A stretch of DNA of 64,000 bases from assembly GCA_965207275.1 (NCBI GenBank), contig CBDBMH010000001.1, forward strand, positions 186,001 through 250,000, given 5' to 3'. Shown one piece after another: positions 16,402 to 24,431 of the stretch. This stretch comes from Bin22 sp965207275 (GTDB lineage: Bacteria; Chloroflexota; Dehalococcoidia; Lucifugimonadales; UBA3495). A model generated the notes under the pieces. It searched no databases. It was not told the DNA's origin and worked only from the letters and a program-made list of their open reading frames with translations. Positions within the stretch are counted from its first letter, which is position 1; every line of letters begins with the position of its first letter. A program made the position numbers and the translations under genes.

Positions 16402-16791
16402 TTACACCAACACGCCAAAGCCCGAGACGGTGCACAGCTCGATGCGGTTGCCGTCCAGGTCGTTGATGTAGAAGGCCCGCTGTCCGTCGTTGCGGATCTG
16501 GATGTCCGTGGTCTCAATGCCCCGGTTGTTGAAATACTTGTGGGAGGCCTCGATGTCGTCCACCTCAAAGGCCGTGTGGTGGGAGGGTGCGGACGGAGCA
16601 TCCGGGTTCTCGATAATGTGGACCATGGCGCCGCTGGGCAATTGCAGCCAGTAAAGGTGGTCGCTGTTAACCATCTTGGGGATCTGCTTCAGCCCCAGAT
16701 AATCTTCGTACCAGCGCAGGGCAGCGTCCTTGTCCTTTACGTTATAGGTGATGTGGTTAATATTCTTAAGCCTAATGGGGTCATCAAGCAT
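16402..16791 (-). CDS. VOC family protein (glyoxalase/dioxygenase fold)
   Basis: A 129-residue single-domain vicinal-oxygen-chelate protein. Metal-ligand positions are seen as H in NINHITYNV, H in SHHTAFEV and E in GNRIELC, the H-H-E pattern of extradiol dioxygenases and glyoxalases. GGAGG precedes the ATG at 16791. The FAH-family gene follows directly, which suits ring-cleavage chemistry, but lyase or resistance roles are equally possible for a lone VOC domain. Confidence 0.85.
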   Translation of the reverse strand: MLDDPIRLKNINHITYNVKDKDAALRWYEDYLGLKQIPKMVNSDHLYWLQLPSGAMVHIIENPDAPSAPSHHTAFEVDDIEASHKYFNNRGIETTDIQIRNDGQRAFYINDLDGNRIELCTVSGFGVLV

Positions 16792-16826
16792 TGGCTTCCT
16801 CCATTTATCCGTATGTTCAGGATGGC

Positions 16827-16853
16827 GCTATAATACCAGCATCTGCCCGTCAA
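16827..16853 (-). promoter_or_regulatory. candidate promoter for VOC-FAH pair
   Basis: TTGACG (16848-16853) and TATAGC (16827-16832) on the minus strand are spaced by 15 bases and end about 36 bases before the VOC start. Spacing is short and the -10 is imperfect, so this is a modest candidate. Confidence 0.35.
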
Positions 16854-16872
16854 ACCAAATGGACAAGGCAAT

Positions 16873-16895
16873 GAGGCAACCGGTTCGGTTGCCTC
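16873..16895 (-). terminator. hairpin after the amidohydrolase array
   Basis: GAGGCAACC pairs with GGTTGCCTC around a 5-base loop. It lies 38 bases beyond the stop of the last amidohydrolase gene and before the VOC promoter, so it probably separates the two transcripts. Confidence 0.5.
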
Positions 16896-16932
16896 TCAAC
16901 TTGCACCGGTCTGCCTGCGCCCCCGGACTCTT

Positions 16933-17928
16933 CTAGACGCCCAGCACCCGCTCCAGGTTCTTCCAGAGAATGGCATCTTTTTCGTCCTGGGTCAGGCTTT
17001 CCAGGCCGTTGACCCACGCAGTCGGCTCGTCGATTCCCATATCGTAGGGATAGTCGCTGCCCAGGAAAATGCGGTCGATGCCCGCCGAGTCAATCATGTA
17101 GCGGAGCACCGCTTCGCTGTGGGTCAAGCAGTCGTAGTAGACCTTGTTCAGGTAGGTGCTGGGAATATTGGCGCCCAGCTCCCGGGCTTCCGACCTTACC
17201 TGCCAGCCCCGGTCCAGCCTGCCGGCGCCGAAACAGGTGAACCCGCCGCCGTGGGCCAGGCACACCTTCAGGTCGGGGAACCGGTCCAGCACTCCGCCAA
17301 ACACCAGGGTGCCGAAGGTTACCACCCGGTCGGACAGGTTGCCGATAGAGTTGTCGATGGCCCATCCCTTGGTGTCCCGGGGTTTTACGATGGTATCGTC
17401 GCCCTCCTGGTGGAAGAAAATCAACGCCCCCAGCTGTTCCGCGGCGGACCAGAAGGGAATGAAGTCCTCGTGGTCCAGGGTCTTGTTGTTGACGTGGTCG
17501 GCTATCTGCGCTCCCTTCAGACCCAGGTCGCTGACGGATCGCTCCAATTCGGTGACCGCCTTGTTCACATCCTGCATGGGCAGGGTGGCCATACCGGCGA
17601 AGCGGTCTGGGCGGGAGCGGGCCAACTCCGCCACGTAGTCGTTGCACTCCCGGGCGATACTGGCGCCAAGGTCGGCAGGCAGGTCATAGTTGTACATGCC
17701 CACCCAGGTGGTGAGCACCTGAACGTCCACGTTGACCGAGTCCATGTAGGCTATGCGCTCGTCGGCCGTCAGGGAGTAGGCGGGATGAAGCCACTGTCGC
17801 TTGTTGCCCTGCACCAGGAAATGCCGCCCGTTCATCTCCTGGCGGGTAAAGCCGTGCCAGGTCTGCCCCTCGGGCAGCCGGGACGCCGCCAGGGGCGCGA
17901 TGTGGGCATGGATATCAATACTGCGCAT
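16933..17928 (-). CDS. ACMSD-type amidohydrolase, array member 1 (most divergent)
   Basis: A 331-residue metal-dependent TIM-barrel protein of the amidohydrolase_2 class (aminocarboxymuconate-semialdehyde decarboxylase-like). Motifs are the N-terminal HxH (H7, H9 in IDIHAHIAP), FFHQEGDD for the barrel His, CLAHGGGFTCFGAGRLDRG, and GSDYPYDMG carrying the catalytic Asp. Family members decarboxylate or hydrate aromatic acids and ring-cleavage products. It differs from the other four by GSDYPYD in place of GTDWPxD and by the WVGMYNYDL segment. It is the promoter-distal member of five same-strand copies, 43 bases after the previous gene. Confidence 0.9.
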   Translation of the reverse strand: MRSIDIHAHIAPLAASRLPEGQTWHGFTRQEMNGRHFLVQGNKRQWLHPAYSLTADERIAYMDSVNVDVQVLTTWVGMYNYDLPADLGASIARECNDYVAELARSRPDRFAGMATLPMQDVNKAVTELERSVSDLGLKGAQIADHVNNKTLDHEDFIPFWSAAEQLGALIFFHQEGDDTIVKPRDTKGWAIDNSIGNLSDRVVTFGTLVFGGVLDRFPDLKVCLAHGGGFTCFGAGRLDRGWQVRSEARELGANIPSTYLNKVYYDCLTHSEAVLRYMIDSAGIDRIFLGSDYPYDMGIDEPTAWVNGLESLTQDEKDAILWKNLERVLGV

Positions 17929-17971
17929 TGGTAAGTCTCCTCTTACGGTGGGGATGAGCCAGCGGTACCCG

Positions 17972-18934
17972 CTAAATCCCCAGCAGGTTCTCCAGGTTCT
18001 TGTACAGGATTGCTTCCTTTTCCTCCTGCGTCAGGCTCTCCAGCCCCAGCACCCAGGAGACGGGCCAGTCTATCTGCATGTCGAAGGGCCAGTCGGTGCC
18101 GAAGACCACCTTGTCGATGCCCACCGAGTCGATCAACATCCGCAGGCCCGGTTCGCTGTGAGTAAGGCAGTCGTACCAGAACCGGTCCAGGTAGGCGCTG
18201 GGCGGCCGGTTTATGTTGACCCGCGCCTCGGACCTTACCTGCCAGCCCCGGTCCATGCGACCGGCGCCGAAGCAGGTGTAGCCGCCACCGTGGGAGAGAC
18301 ATACCCGTAGACCCGGGTACTTGTCCATTACTCCGCCAAAAACAAAGGACGCATACGTAATGGCCCGCTCCACCAGGTTGCCAATAGTGTTGGGCAGGTG
18401 GTAACGGGTAGACCGATCTCCCACCACGGTCTGCATGCCCTGGTGTACCAGGATGACCGCGCCGGTTTGCTCGGCCACCTCCCAAATGGGGTAGAACTCG
18501 GGCTCGTCGTAGGTCTTGCCGTTGACGCTGTCGTCAATCATGGCGCCTTTCAGCCCCAGTTGCGTCATGGCCCGTTCCAGTTCGGTGGCCGCAGCGGCCA
18601 CGTCCTGCATGGGGAGGTTGGCCAGGCCGGCGAACCGGTCAGGATGGTCCCTGGTCAACTGGGAGACGTAATCATTGCACTCCCGGTCCATGGCGGCGAC
18701 GGTGTTGGGGTCGCGGTCGTAGCAATAAAAGACCGCATTGGTGGACAGGACGTGAACGTCCACGCCCAGGGAGTCCATGTCGGTCAGCCGCTGTTCGGGC
18801 GACCACATCGTGCGCGGCACCGCCAGGTGAAACTCGTGGGACATGCCGCTGATGCCGTACCATTCCTCGCCGGCCTCGACCGCCCGAATGTAACCCTCCG
18901 GACTGATGTGGGCGTGAATATCGATGGATCGCAT
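17972..18934 (-). CDS. ACMSD-type amidohydrolase, array member 2
   Basis: A 320-residue paralogue with HxH in IDIHAHISP, ILVHQGMQT, VCLSHGGGYTCFGAGRMDRGW and FGTDWPFDMQIDWPVSW, ending ESLTQEEKEAILYKNLENLLGI-like. An ATG at 18934 follows CAGGAG. It starts 38 bases after the neighbouring copy ends, consistent with one transcript. Differences between copies are concentrated in about residues 10-40 and 160-180, where the ACMSD substrate-binding loops would be. The substrate is unknown. Confidence 0.9.
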   Translation of the reverse strand: MRSIDIHAHISPEGYIRAVEAGEEWYGISGMSHEFHLAVPRTMWSPEQRLTDMDSLGVDVHVLSTNAVFYCYDRDPNTVAAMDRECNDYVSQLTRDHPDRFAGLANLPMQDVAAAATELERAMTQLGLKGAMIDDSVNGKTYDEPEFYPIWEVAEQTGAVILVHQGMQTVVGDRSTRYHLPNTIGNLVERAITYASFVFGGVMDKYPGLRVCLSHGGGYTCFGAGRMDRGWQVRSEARVNINRPPSAYLDRFWYDCLTHSEPGLRMLIDSVGIDKVVFGTDWPFDMQIDWPVSWVLGLESLTQEEKEAILYKNLENLLGI

Positions 18935-18972
18935 GGGTTTCTAGCTCCTGTATCGTGGGAATGTGCGCGGGC

Positions 18973-19929
18973 CTATAGGCCCAGCATCTTCTCCAGATTC
19001 TTCCACAGTATCGCTTCTTTCTCTTCCAGGGTGAGACTTTGTAACCCCATTACCCAGGACACGGGCCAGTCGATCTTCATGTCCGCCGGCCAGTCGGTGC
19101 CCAGGACCACGCGATCTATGCCCACGGAGTCGATGAGCATTCGGAGCGCCGGTTCGCTGTGGGTCAGGCAGTCGTAGTAGAACTTGTCGAGATAATTGCT
19201 GGGCGGCCGGTTGATGTGTTCCCGAGCTTCCGAGCGGACCTGCCAGCCCCGGTCCATGCGGCCGATACCGAAACATGCGTAGCCGCCCCCATGGGCCAGG
19301 ACCACCTTAAGGTCGGGGCATTTGTCCATAACGCCGCCTAAGGTAAAGGCGGCGAAAGTCACTGCCCGGTCGGCGGGATTGCCGATGGTATTCCGTACGT
19401 GGTAACGGGGCTGCCGTTTCGTCCCGATGGTGCCGCCGCCCTGGTGGATGAAAATGACCGCGCCCATCTCCTCGGCGGCCTTCCAGATGGGCAGGAACTC
19501 CGGCTCCTCATGAGTCTTGCCGTTGACCTGGTCGCCAATCATCGCGCCCTTGAAGCCAAGCTGGTGGACGGCCCGGTCCAGTTCGTCAATGGCCGCCCTG
19601 GCATCCTGCATTGGGATGTTGGCCAGGCCGGACAGCCGGTCGGGGTAGTCCATGGTCATCTGGTGAATTTCGTCGTTGCAGTCGCGGCAGATGGCCGCGG
19701 TCGCTGCCACGTCCCGGTGGTACTGGTAGAATCCGGCGTTGGTGGACACGACCTGGATGTCAATGCCGATGGAGTCCATGTCGGCGATGCGCTGGTCCGG
19801 AGTCCAGGCGTTGCGGGGATTGAACAGTTCACCATCGGCGGCCGTCATGCCGTGCCAGTCGTTGCCGGCCAGCACTACCCGCTGAAAGCACTGGGGCGTC
19901 GAGTGTGCGTGAATGTCTATGCTTCGCAT
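18973..19929 (-). CDS. ACMSD-type amidohydrolase, array member 3
   Basis: A 318-residue paralogue. The open frame extends to 19962, but the ATG at 19929 is preferred because AAGGGAG lies just before it and all copies begin MRSIDIHAH. Motifs are HAHSTPQC, IFIHQGGGTIG, VLAHGGGYACFGIGRMDRGW and LGTDWPADMKIDWPVSW. It is 55 bases from member 4. Like its neighbours it keeps all expected metal ligands, so it is probably active. Confidence 0.9.
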   Translation of the reverse strand: MRSIDIHAHSTPQCFQRVVLAGNDWHGMTAADGELFNPRNAWTPDQRIADMDSIGIDIQVVSTNAGFYQYHRDVAATAAICRDCNDEIHQMTMDYPDRLSGLANIPMQDARAAIDELDRAVHQLGFKGAMIGDQVNGKTHEEPEFLPIWKAAEEMGAVIFIHQGGGTIGTKRQPRYHVRNTIGNPADRAVTFAAFTLGGVMDKCPDLKVVLAHGGGYACFGIGRMDRGWQVRSEAREHINRPPSNYLDKFYYDCLTHSEPALRMLIDSVGIDRVVLGTDWPADMKIDWPVSWVMGLQSLTLEEKEAILWKNLEKMLGL

Positions 19930-19984
19930 AAGCTCCCTTTGTGAAAAGCGCTGGCGCCGCAATTCGCGATTGCCGCGGCGCCGG

Positions 19985-20941
19985 TTAAATCCCCAGCAGG
20001 TTTTCCAGGTTCTTGTAGAGAATGGCTTCCTTCTCGTCCATGGTCAGGCTTTCCAGCCCCAGGATCCAGGACACCGGCCAGTCGATCTGCATGTCTGCCG
20101 GCCAGTCGGTGCCGAAAATCACCTTGTCGATGCCCACGGTGTCGATGAGCATCCGCAGCGCCGGCTCGCTGTGGGTCAGGCAGTCGTAATAGAACTTGCT
20201 TAGGTAGGAACTGGGAGGGTTGCTGATGTTCACCCGCGCCTCGGGCCGTACCTGCCAGCCACGGTCCATGCGTCCGGCGCCGAAGCAGGTGTACCCGCCG
20301 CCGTGGCAAAGGCAGACTCGCAGGTCCGGGCAGGCATCCATCACCCCGCCGAACACGAAGGAAGCGAAGGTAACCGCCCGGTCCACCAAGTTGCCTATGG
20401 TATTGTGCAGGTGGTAGTTGGGGTTGCGGTCCAGCACCAGGGTACGGCCTCCCTGCTGGTGCACCAGCATCACCGCCCCCATCTCCTCGGCGGCCTTCCA
20501 CAAGGGCAGGAACTCCGGGTCGTCGTAGGTCTTGCCGTTGACGTGGTCGTCAATCATGGCGCCCACGAAGCCCATGGTGTTGACACACCGGTCCAGTTCC
20601 TGGATGGCCAGCTTCACGTCCTGCATGGGAATGATGGCCATGCCCTTGAACCGGTCGGGATAGTCCACCGTCATCTGGTAGACCTCGTCGTTGCACTCCC
20701 GGTGCATGGGCAGAATTACCTGCGGGTCCCGTTCGTAGTAATAGTAGAAGCTGAAGGTGGACACCACGTGAACGTCGACACCCAGGGAGTTCATGTCGTC
20801 GATACGCTGCTCCGGCGTCCACGAATTGCGGGGCCCGATCCCCATTTCGCCGGGCTTGACCCCGTGCCATTCTCTACCGTCCCGCATGGCGCGAATGAAA
20901 CACTGCGGAGTCAGGTGGGCGTGTATGTCTATGCTGCGCAC
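19985..20941 (-). CDS. ACMSD-type amidohydrolase, array member 4
   Basis: A 318-residue paralogue starting at GTG (20941), with the same MRSIDIHAH opening. Motifs are HAHLTPQC, MLVHQQGGRT, VCLCHGGGYTCFGAGRMDRGW and FGTDWPADMQIDWPVSW. It has a distinctive aromatic stretch FSFYYYYERDP near residue 65, where the other copies have different residues. The gap to member 5 is 78 bases. All metal ligands are kept. Confidence 0.9.
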   Translation of the reverse strand: MRSIDIHAHLTPQCFIRAMRDGREWHGVKPGEMGIGPRNSWTPEQRIDDMNSLGVDVHVVSTFSFYYYYERDPQVILPMHRECNDEVYQMTVDYPDRFKGMAIIPMQDVKLAIQELDRCVNTMGFVGAMIDDHVNGKTYDDPEFLPLWKAAEEMGAVMLVHQQGGRTLVLDRNPNYHLHNTIGNLVDRAVTFASFVFGGVMDACPDLRVCLCHGGGYTCFGAGRMDRGWQVRPEARVNISNPPSSYLSKFYYDCLTHSEPALRMLIDTVGIDKVIFGTDWPADMQIDWPVSWILGLESLTMDEKEAILYKNLENLLGI

Positions 20942-20984
20942 TGGTTCCTCCGGGTTCTCGGTATCTTGCGGATTCTCCCAACCG

Positions 20985-20999
20985 GCGACGCCATTGAGC
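20985..20999. other. spacer between array members 4 and 5
   Basis: The 78-base interval 20942-21019 holds no promoter or terminator that I can recognise. Together with the short gaps elsewhere in the array this supports a single transcript for the five amidohydrolase genes. Confidence 0.35.
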
Positions 21000-21019
21000 G
21001 GCCGCCCTTCCTCACGGGG

Positions 21020-21976
21020 TCAGTCGCTGGCGACGCCCAGCAGTTTTTCCATATTTTTCCACAGGATGGCTTCCTTCTCTTCCTGGGTCAGGCTCTCCAG
21101 GCTCAGCACCCAGGAAACAGGCCAGTCGATCTGCATGTCAAAGGGCCAGTCGGTGCCGAAGACCACCTTGTCGATGCCGGCCATGTCGATGAGCATCCGC
21201 AGGGCGGATTCACTGTGGGTCAAACAGTCGTAGTAGAAACGGCTGAGGTAGGCGCTGGGCGGCTGGGGAATCTGCGGTAGTCTGCCCACATCCCAGCTGC
21301 GGTCCATGCGGCCCACGCCATAGCAGGCGTAGCCGCCGCCGTGGGCCAGGCAAATCTTCAAATCGGGGCAGGCGTCCATGACGCCGCCCATGACAAAGGA
21401 TGCAAAGGTTACGGCCCGGTCCACCAGGTTGCCGATGGTGTTGGGCAGATGGTACTTGCGGGTGCGCGGTGCGACCAGGGTTCCGCCACCCTGGTGAATC
21501 AGGAAAACCGCTCCCATCTGCTCGGCCGCCTTCCACAGGGGCAGAAACTCGGGTTCGTCGAAAGTCTTACCGTTGACCTTGTCGTCGATCATCGCGCCCA
21601 CCATGCCCAACTGGTTGACGCAGCGGTCCAGCTCGGCGATGGCCAGGTCCACGTCCTGCATGGGAATCTGGGCCAGGCCCTTGAACCGGTCCGGGTGGTC
21701 GACGGTCATCTGGTGAACCTCATCATTGCATTCCCGGTGCATGGCCGCGATTTCCTGGCCGTCCCTTCCGTAGTAGTAGAACTGGGCGCCCGTGGACGCC
21801 ACCTGAATGTCCACGCCCAGGGAGTCCATGTCCCTGATTCGCTGCTCGGGCGTCCACTCCAGTTGGGGCTCAATATCCAGGGGTTCCGGTTCCACCCCAT
21901 GCCAGGCCCTTGCCTCCCTCATCGCCTTTAAATAGGACTGGGGAGTGACATGGGCGTGAATATCTATGCTTCGCAC
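21020..21976 (-). CDS. ACMSD-type amidohydrolase, array member 5 (promoter-proximal)
   Basis: A 318-residue paralogue starting at GTG (21976) with GGAGGT a few bases upstream. Motifs are HAHVTPQS, FLIHQGGGTLV, ICLAHGGGYACYGVGRMDRSW and FGTDWPFDMQIDWPVSW. It differs by VGRLPQIPQPPS where other copies have RSEARxxINxPPS. As the first gene after the terminator at 22089-22113 it should define the start of the array transcript. TTGCA-GTAGT-TGCAA at 22059-22073 upstream could be an operator. Confidence 0.9.
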   Translation of the reverse strand: MRSIDIHAHVTPQSYLKAMREARAWHGVEPEPLDIEPQLEWTPEQRIRDMDSLGVDIQVASTGAQFYYYGRDGQEIAAMHRECNDEVHQMTVDHPDRFKGLAQIPMQDVDLAIAELDRCVNQLGMVGAMIDDKVNGKTFDEPEFLPLWKAAEQMGAVFLIHQGGGTLVAPRTRKYHLPNTIGNLVDRAVTFASFVMGGVMDACPDLKICLAHGGGYACYGVGRMDRSWDVGRLPQIPQPPSAYLSRFYYDCLTHSESALRMLIDMAGIDKVVFGTDWPFDMQIDWPVSWVLSLESLTQEEKEAILWKNMEKLLGVASD

Positions 21977-22058
21977 CTGTACCTCCGAATATGGTCAGTT
22001 TGAATGGCGGGGAAATTACAAATGAAAGGTCCCGTGAAGGTTGCTATCTGACACCCGG

Positions 22059-22073
22059 TTGCAGTAGTTGCAA
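22059..22073. promoter_or_regulatory. small inverted repeat upstream of amidohydrolase array
   Basis: TTGCA and TGCAA flank GTAGT, 83-97 bases before the first amidohydrolase start. A longer inverted repeat TCCCGTGA (22030-22037) and TCACGGGA (22119-22126) brackets this site and the terminator. No convincing promoter hexamers were found. Confidence 0.3.
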
Positions 22074-22078
22074 CGAAG

Positions 22079-22113
22079 TATCAAAAATGATCTCCCCCAA
22101 TTTGGGGGAGATC
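22079..22113 (-). terminator. rho-independent terminator of the first ABC cassette
   Basis: GATCTCCCCC and GGGGGAGATC form a perfect stem around AATTT (22089-22113). On the minus strand the stem is followed by ATTTTTGATAC. It lies 40 bases beyond the permease stop and separates the ABC genes from the amidohydrolase array. Confidence 0.8.
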
Positions 22114-22152
22114 ACACCATCACGGGAAATGGCCTTAGCGCAATGCAAGGGA

Positions 22153-23073
22153 TTAACGACCCCGAAGGCGCGGATCGAACAGGTCCCGCAGCGCGTCGCC
22201 GAAGAAGGCAAACCCCATCACGGTGAGGGTGATGAAGACGCCGGGGAAGGCGATAATCCACGGGGCCCGGGGCGCATACTGGGCAGCCTGGCCGGTAAGC
22301 ATCCGACCCCAGGACGGGGTAGGCTCGGAAATGCCCAGGCCCAGGTAGCTAAGGCCCGCCTCGGTCAAAATGGCCGTGCCGAACATGGACGACATGATGA
22401 TCAGGAAGGGCGCCACCGTGTTGGGCATTATGTGCCGCAGCATGGTCCGCAGGTCGGAAGCGCCGATGGACCGGGCCGCCATCGTATAGTCCATCTCCCG
22501 AATGGCAATTGTTGCCGACCGGATGACGCGAACGCCCCGCGGCAGGATGGTAGCCGCGATGGCCATAATCACGTTGGGCAGCGTGTTGCCGAACACGGCC
22601 ACAATGGTCAGCGCCAGAATCAGGTCAGGGAAAGACATCCACATGTCCACCAACCGCTGAACAATGGCGTCCACTTTTCCCATGAAGAATCCCGAGATCA
22701 GTCCGATGACGGCCCCTATTCCGGTTCCCACAATCACCGACAGGAAGCCCACGAGCATGGATATCCTGGCGCCGTGAACGATGCGGGAGAAGATGTCCCG
22801 GCCAAAGTTGTCGGTACCGAACAAATAGGTAAAGTTGGGCGCCGCCAGCACGTCTTCGTAGTTCTGCTGCTGATACGCAAAGGGCGCAATGGCGTCGGCG
22901 AACAGGGCGATCGCGATCATCGTCACGACGATTATCAGCCCTACCGTGCCCAGCAACTTGTGCTTGAAGTAGTAGACACTGTACTTCCACATGCCAGGCC
23001 GCCGGGGCGGCTCTGCTGCTACCAGGTTTTCTCTTACCTGTTCGGCCGAAGTGGTCTCGTTTGGAGTAGTCAT
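22153..23073 (-). CDS. peptide-type ABC transporter permease (DppC/OppC)
   Basis: A 306-residue inner-membrane permease with about six membrane segments. The N-terminal OppC-type extension is followed by LFGTDNFGRDIFSRIVHGAR, typical of this subunit, and the EAA loop region RSIGASDLRTMLRHIMPNT contacts the ATPase. The ATG at 23073 follows GAGGAAGAG. It pairs with the DppB-type permease 64 bases upstream and with the binding protein at 24432. No ATPase gene is in the cassette. Substrates of this class include peptides, nickel and small organic solutes. Confidence 0.94.
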   Translation of the reverse strand: MTTPNETTSAEQVRENLVAAEPPRRPGMWKYSVYYFKHKLLGTVGLIIVVTMIAIALFADAIAPFAYQQQNYEDVLAAPNFTYLFGTDNFGRDIFSRIVHGARISMLVGFLSVIVGTGIGAVIGLISGFFMGKVDAIVQRLVDMWMSFPDLILALTIVAVFGNTLPNVIMAIAATILPRGVRVIRSATIAIREMDYTMAARSIGASDLRTMLRHIMPNTVAPFLIIMSSMFGTAILTEAGLSYLGLGISEPTPSWGRMLTGQAAQYAPRAPWIIAFPGVFITLTVMGFAFFGDALRDLFDPRLRGR

Positions 23074-23137
23074 TTCTCTTCCTCTGACAAAGCGAGCTTC
23101 TATCCTTTACCCGCCTGGGTGCAGGATTGCCGACTCT

Positions 23138-24103
23138 TTATTCGTAGCGGATTCTCGGATCCAGCCACGCGTACATCACGTCAACCACCAGGTTGGCCAG
23201 CAGCACCACCAGGGCGATGAACATCACTATGGCCTGCACCACCGGGTAGTCCCGGGCGGCCACGCCCTGGATGAACAACTTTCCGACACCGTGCAGGTTA
23301 AATACCTGCTCAATGATGACCTGTCCGCTCATCAGGAATACGACCTCGAAGCCGGCCAGGGTGGTAACCGGCAGCAGCGCGTTCCGCAGCACATGCTGCC
23401 CCAGGACCCTGGACCGGTAGAGTCCCTTGGCCTCCGCCGTGCGCACGTAGTCCTCACGCAGAACTTCCAACACCGACGAACGGGTCATGCGCAGAATTTC
23501 CGCAGAGCTTCGCAGACCCACCAGGAAGGCCGGAAGCAGCAATACCGACAGGTTGCGCACCGGGTCGTCCCACAAATGGCGATATTCAATGGGAGGCTTC
23601 CACCCCCATATGGCCACCAGGCCGGCAATTACCATCAGGGCCACCCAGAACCCCGGCATGGCCTGCATGGTCATGCTGGTGCCTCGTAAGACGTAATCAA
23701 CCCACGTGTCCTGGCGCACGGCGGAGATTACTCCGCCCACGGTGCCCAGGACCATTGCAATGGTAACGGCCAGGAACCCCAGCTCAAAACTCAGGAAAAT
23801 TCTGGGCGCCAACCGGTCCCATACCGGCTTCCGGTTGGTCCAGGAAATGCCGAAATCCCCCTGGAAGAAATTCCCCAGCCATCGGGCATACTGCTGGGGC
23901 AGCGAACCCTGCAACCCCAACTGCTCCCTGATTTTCTCGAACTGTTCGGCGCTGGCGTCGTAGGCCTCGCCTGGCTCACCGCCAAGAAGCAAGGCGGTGG
24001 CATAGTCTCCAGGAATGGTGTGCAGCATTATAAAGATGAACACCGATACCCCGAACGCCGTCGGAACAAATAACAGCAATCGCTTGATAAGGTATGTTCT
24101 CAT
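23138..24103 (-). CDS. peptide-type ABC transporter permease (DppB/OppB)
   Basis: A 321-residue membrane subunit. It begins MRTYLIKRLLLFVPTAFGVSVFIFIM as in all OppB-type permeases, has a periplasmic stretch with LGLQGSLPQQYARWLGNFF, then the EAA loop AEAKGLYRSRVLGQHVLRNALLPV and the end VDVMYAWLDPRIRYE. It forms the transmembrane channel with the DppC-type protein. It probably has its own promoter (24216-24243) in addition to read-through from the binding-protein gene. Confidence 0.94.
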   Translation of the reverse strand: MRTYLIKRLLLFVPTAFGVSVFIFIMLHTIPGDYATALLLGGEPGEAYDASAEQFEKIREQLGLQGSLPQQYARWLGNFFQGDFGISWTNRKPVWDRLAPRIFLSFELGFLAVTIAMVLGTVGGVISAVRQDTWVDYVLRGTSMTMQAMPGFWVALMVIAGLVAIWGWKPPIEYRHLWDDPVRNLSVLLLPAFLVGLRSSAEILRMTRSSVLEVLREDYVRTAEAKGLYRSRVLGQHVLRNALLPVTTLAGFEVVFLMSGQVIIEQVFNLHGVGKLFIQGVAARDYPVVQAIVMFIALVVLLANLVVDVMYAWLDPRIRYE

Positions 24104-24215
24104 ACCGTTAACACCTCTCCGGAGCTAGTCCAAAAGCCGTTTCGGTGTAGCCTGCCAGGACAAAGTACTCGGAATACCCGGTTATACGGAATCCTGACTC
24201 ACGTAGTTTCACGAA

Positions 24216-24243
24216 ATTATATGCCAATTATCGTTAGTTGCAA
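24216..24243 (-). promoter_or_regulatory. internal promoter for the dppB/dppC-type permeases
   Basis: On the minus strand TTGCAA (24238-24243) and a perfect TATAAT (24216-24221) are spaced by 16 bases, about 110 bases upstream of the first permease start. It could let the permeases be made independently of the binding protein. Confidence 0.6.
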
Positions 24244-24349
24244 GGGCTTTAATCGTAAAAGGGAGAATATTCCTGCAAATAGATAATGCCATAACCATAT
24301 TATTACGCTTTTCGATAGAAGGATGGGGCCAACGTACGCTGGAGGTTAT

Positions 24350-24382
24350 AAGGTGGGCCACCCACCTTAATGGTGGGCGGCC
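24350..24382 (-). terminator. hairpin after the first ABC binding protein
   Basis: AAGGTGGG (24350-24357) and CCCACCTT (24361-24368) form a perfect 8-bp stem with a 3-base loop. An overlapping alternative CCACC/GGTGG reaches 24377. A good T-tract is missing, so it may act as a partial terminator or mRNA stabiliser that raises binding protein over permease. Confidence 0.5.
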
Positions 24383-24431
24383 CTCTTGGTGTTAAATCAG
24401 GTTTAACTGGGTCTTAGGCCTTGCTGACCCC

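Larger units (their letters stand above)
24104..24431. other. intergenic region between binding-protein and permease genes
   Basis: The 328 bases contain no gene. They hold a double hairpin near the binding-protein stop (24350-24382), a GTTAAA/TTTAAC pair (24391-24407) and, closer to the permease, an AT-rich stretch with a good promoter. Confidence 0.6.
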
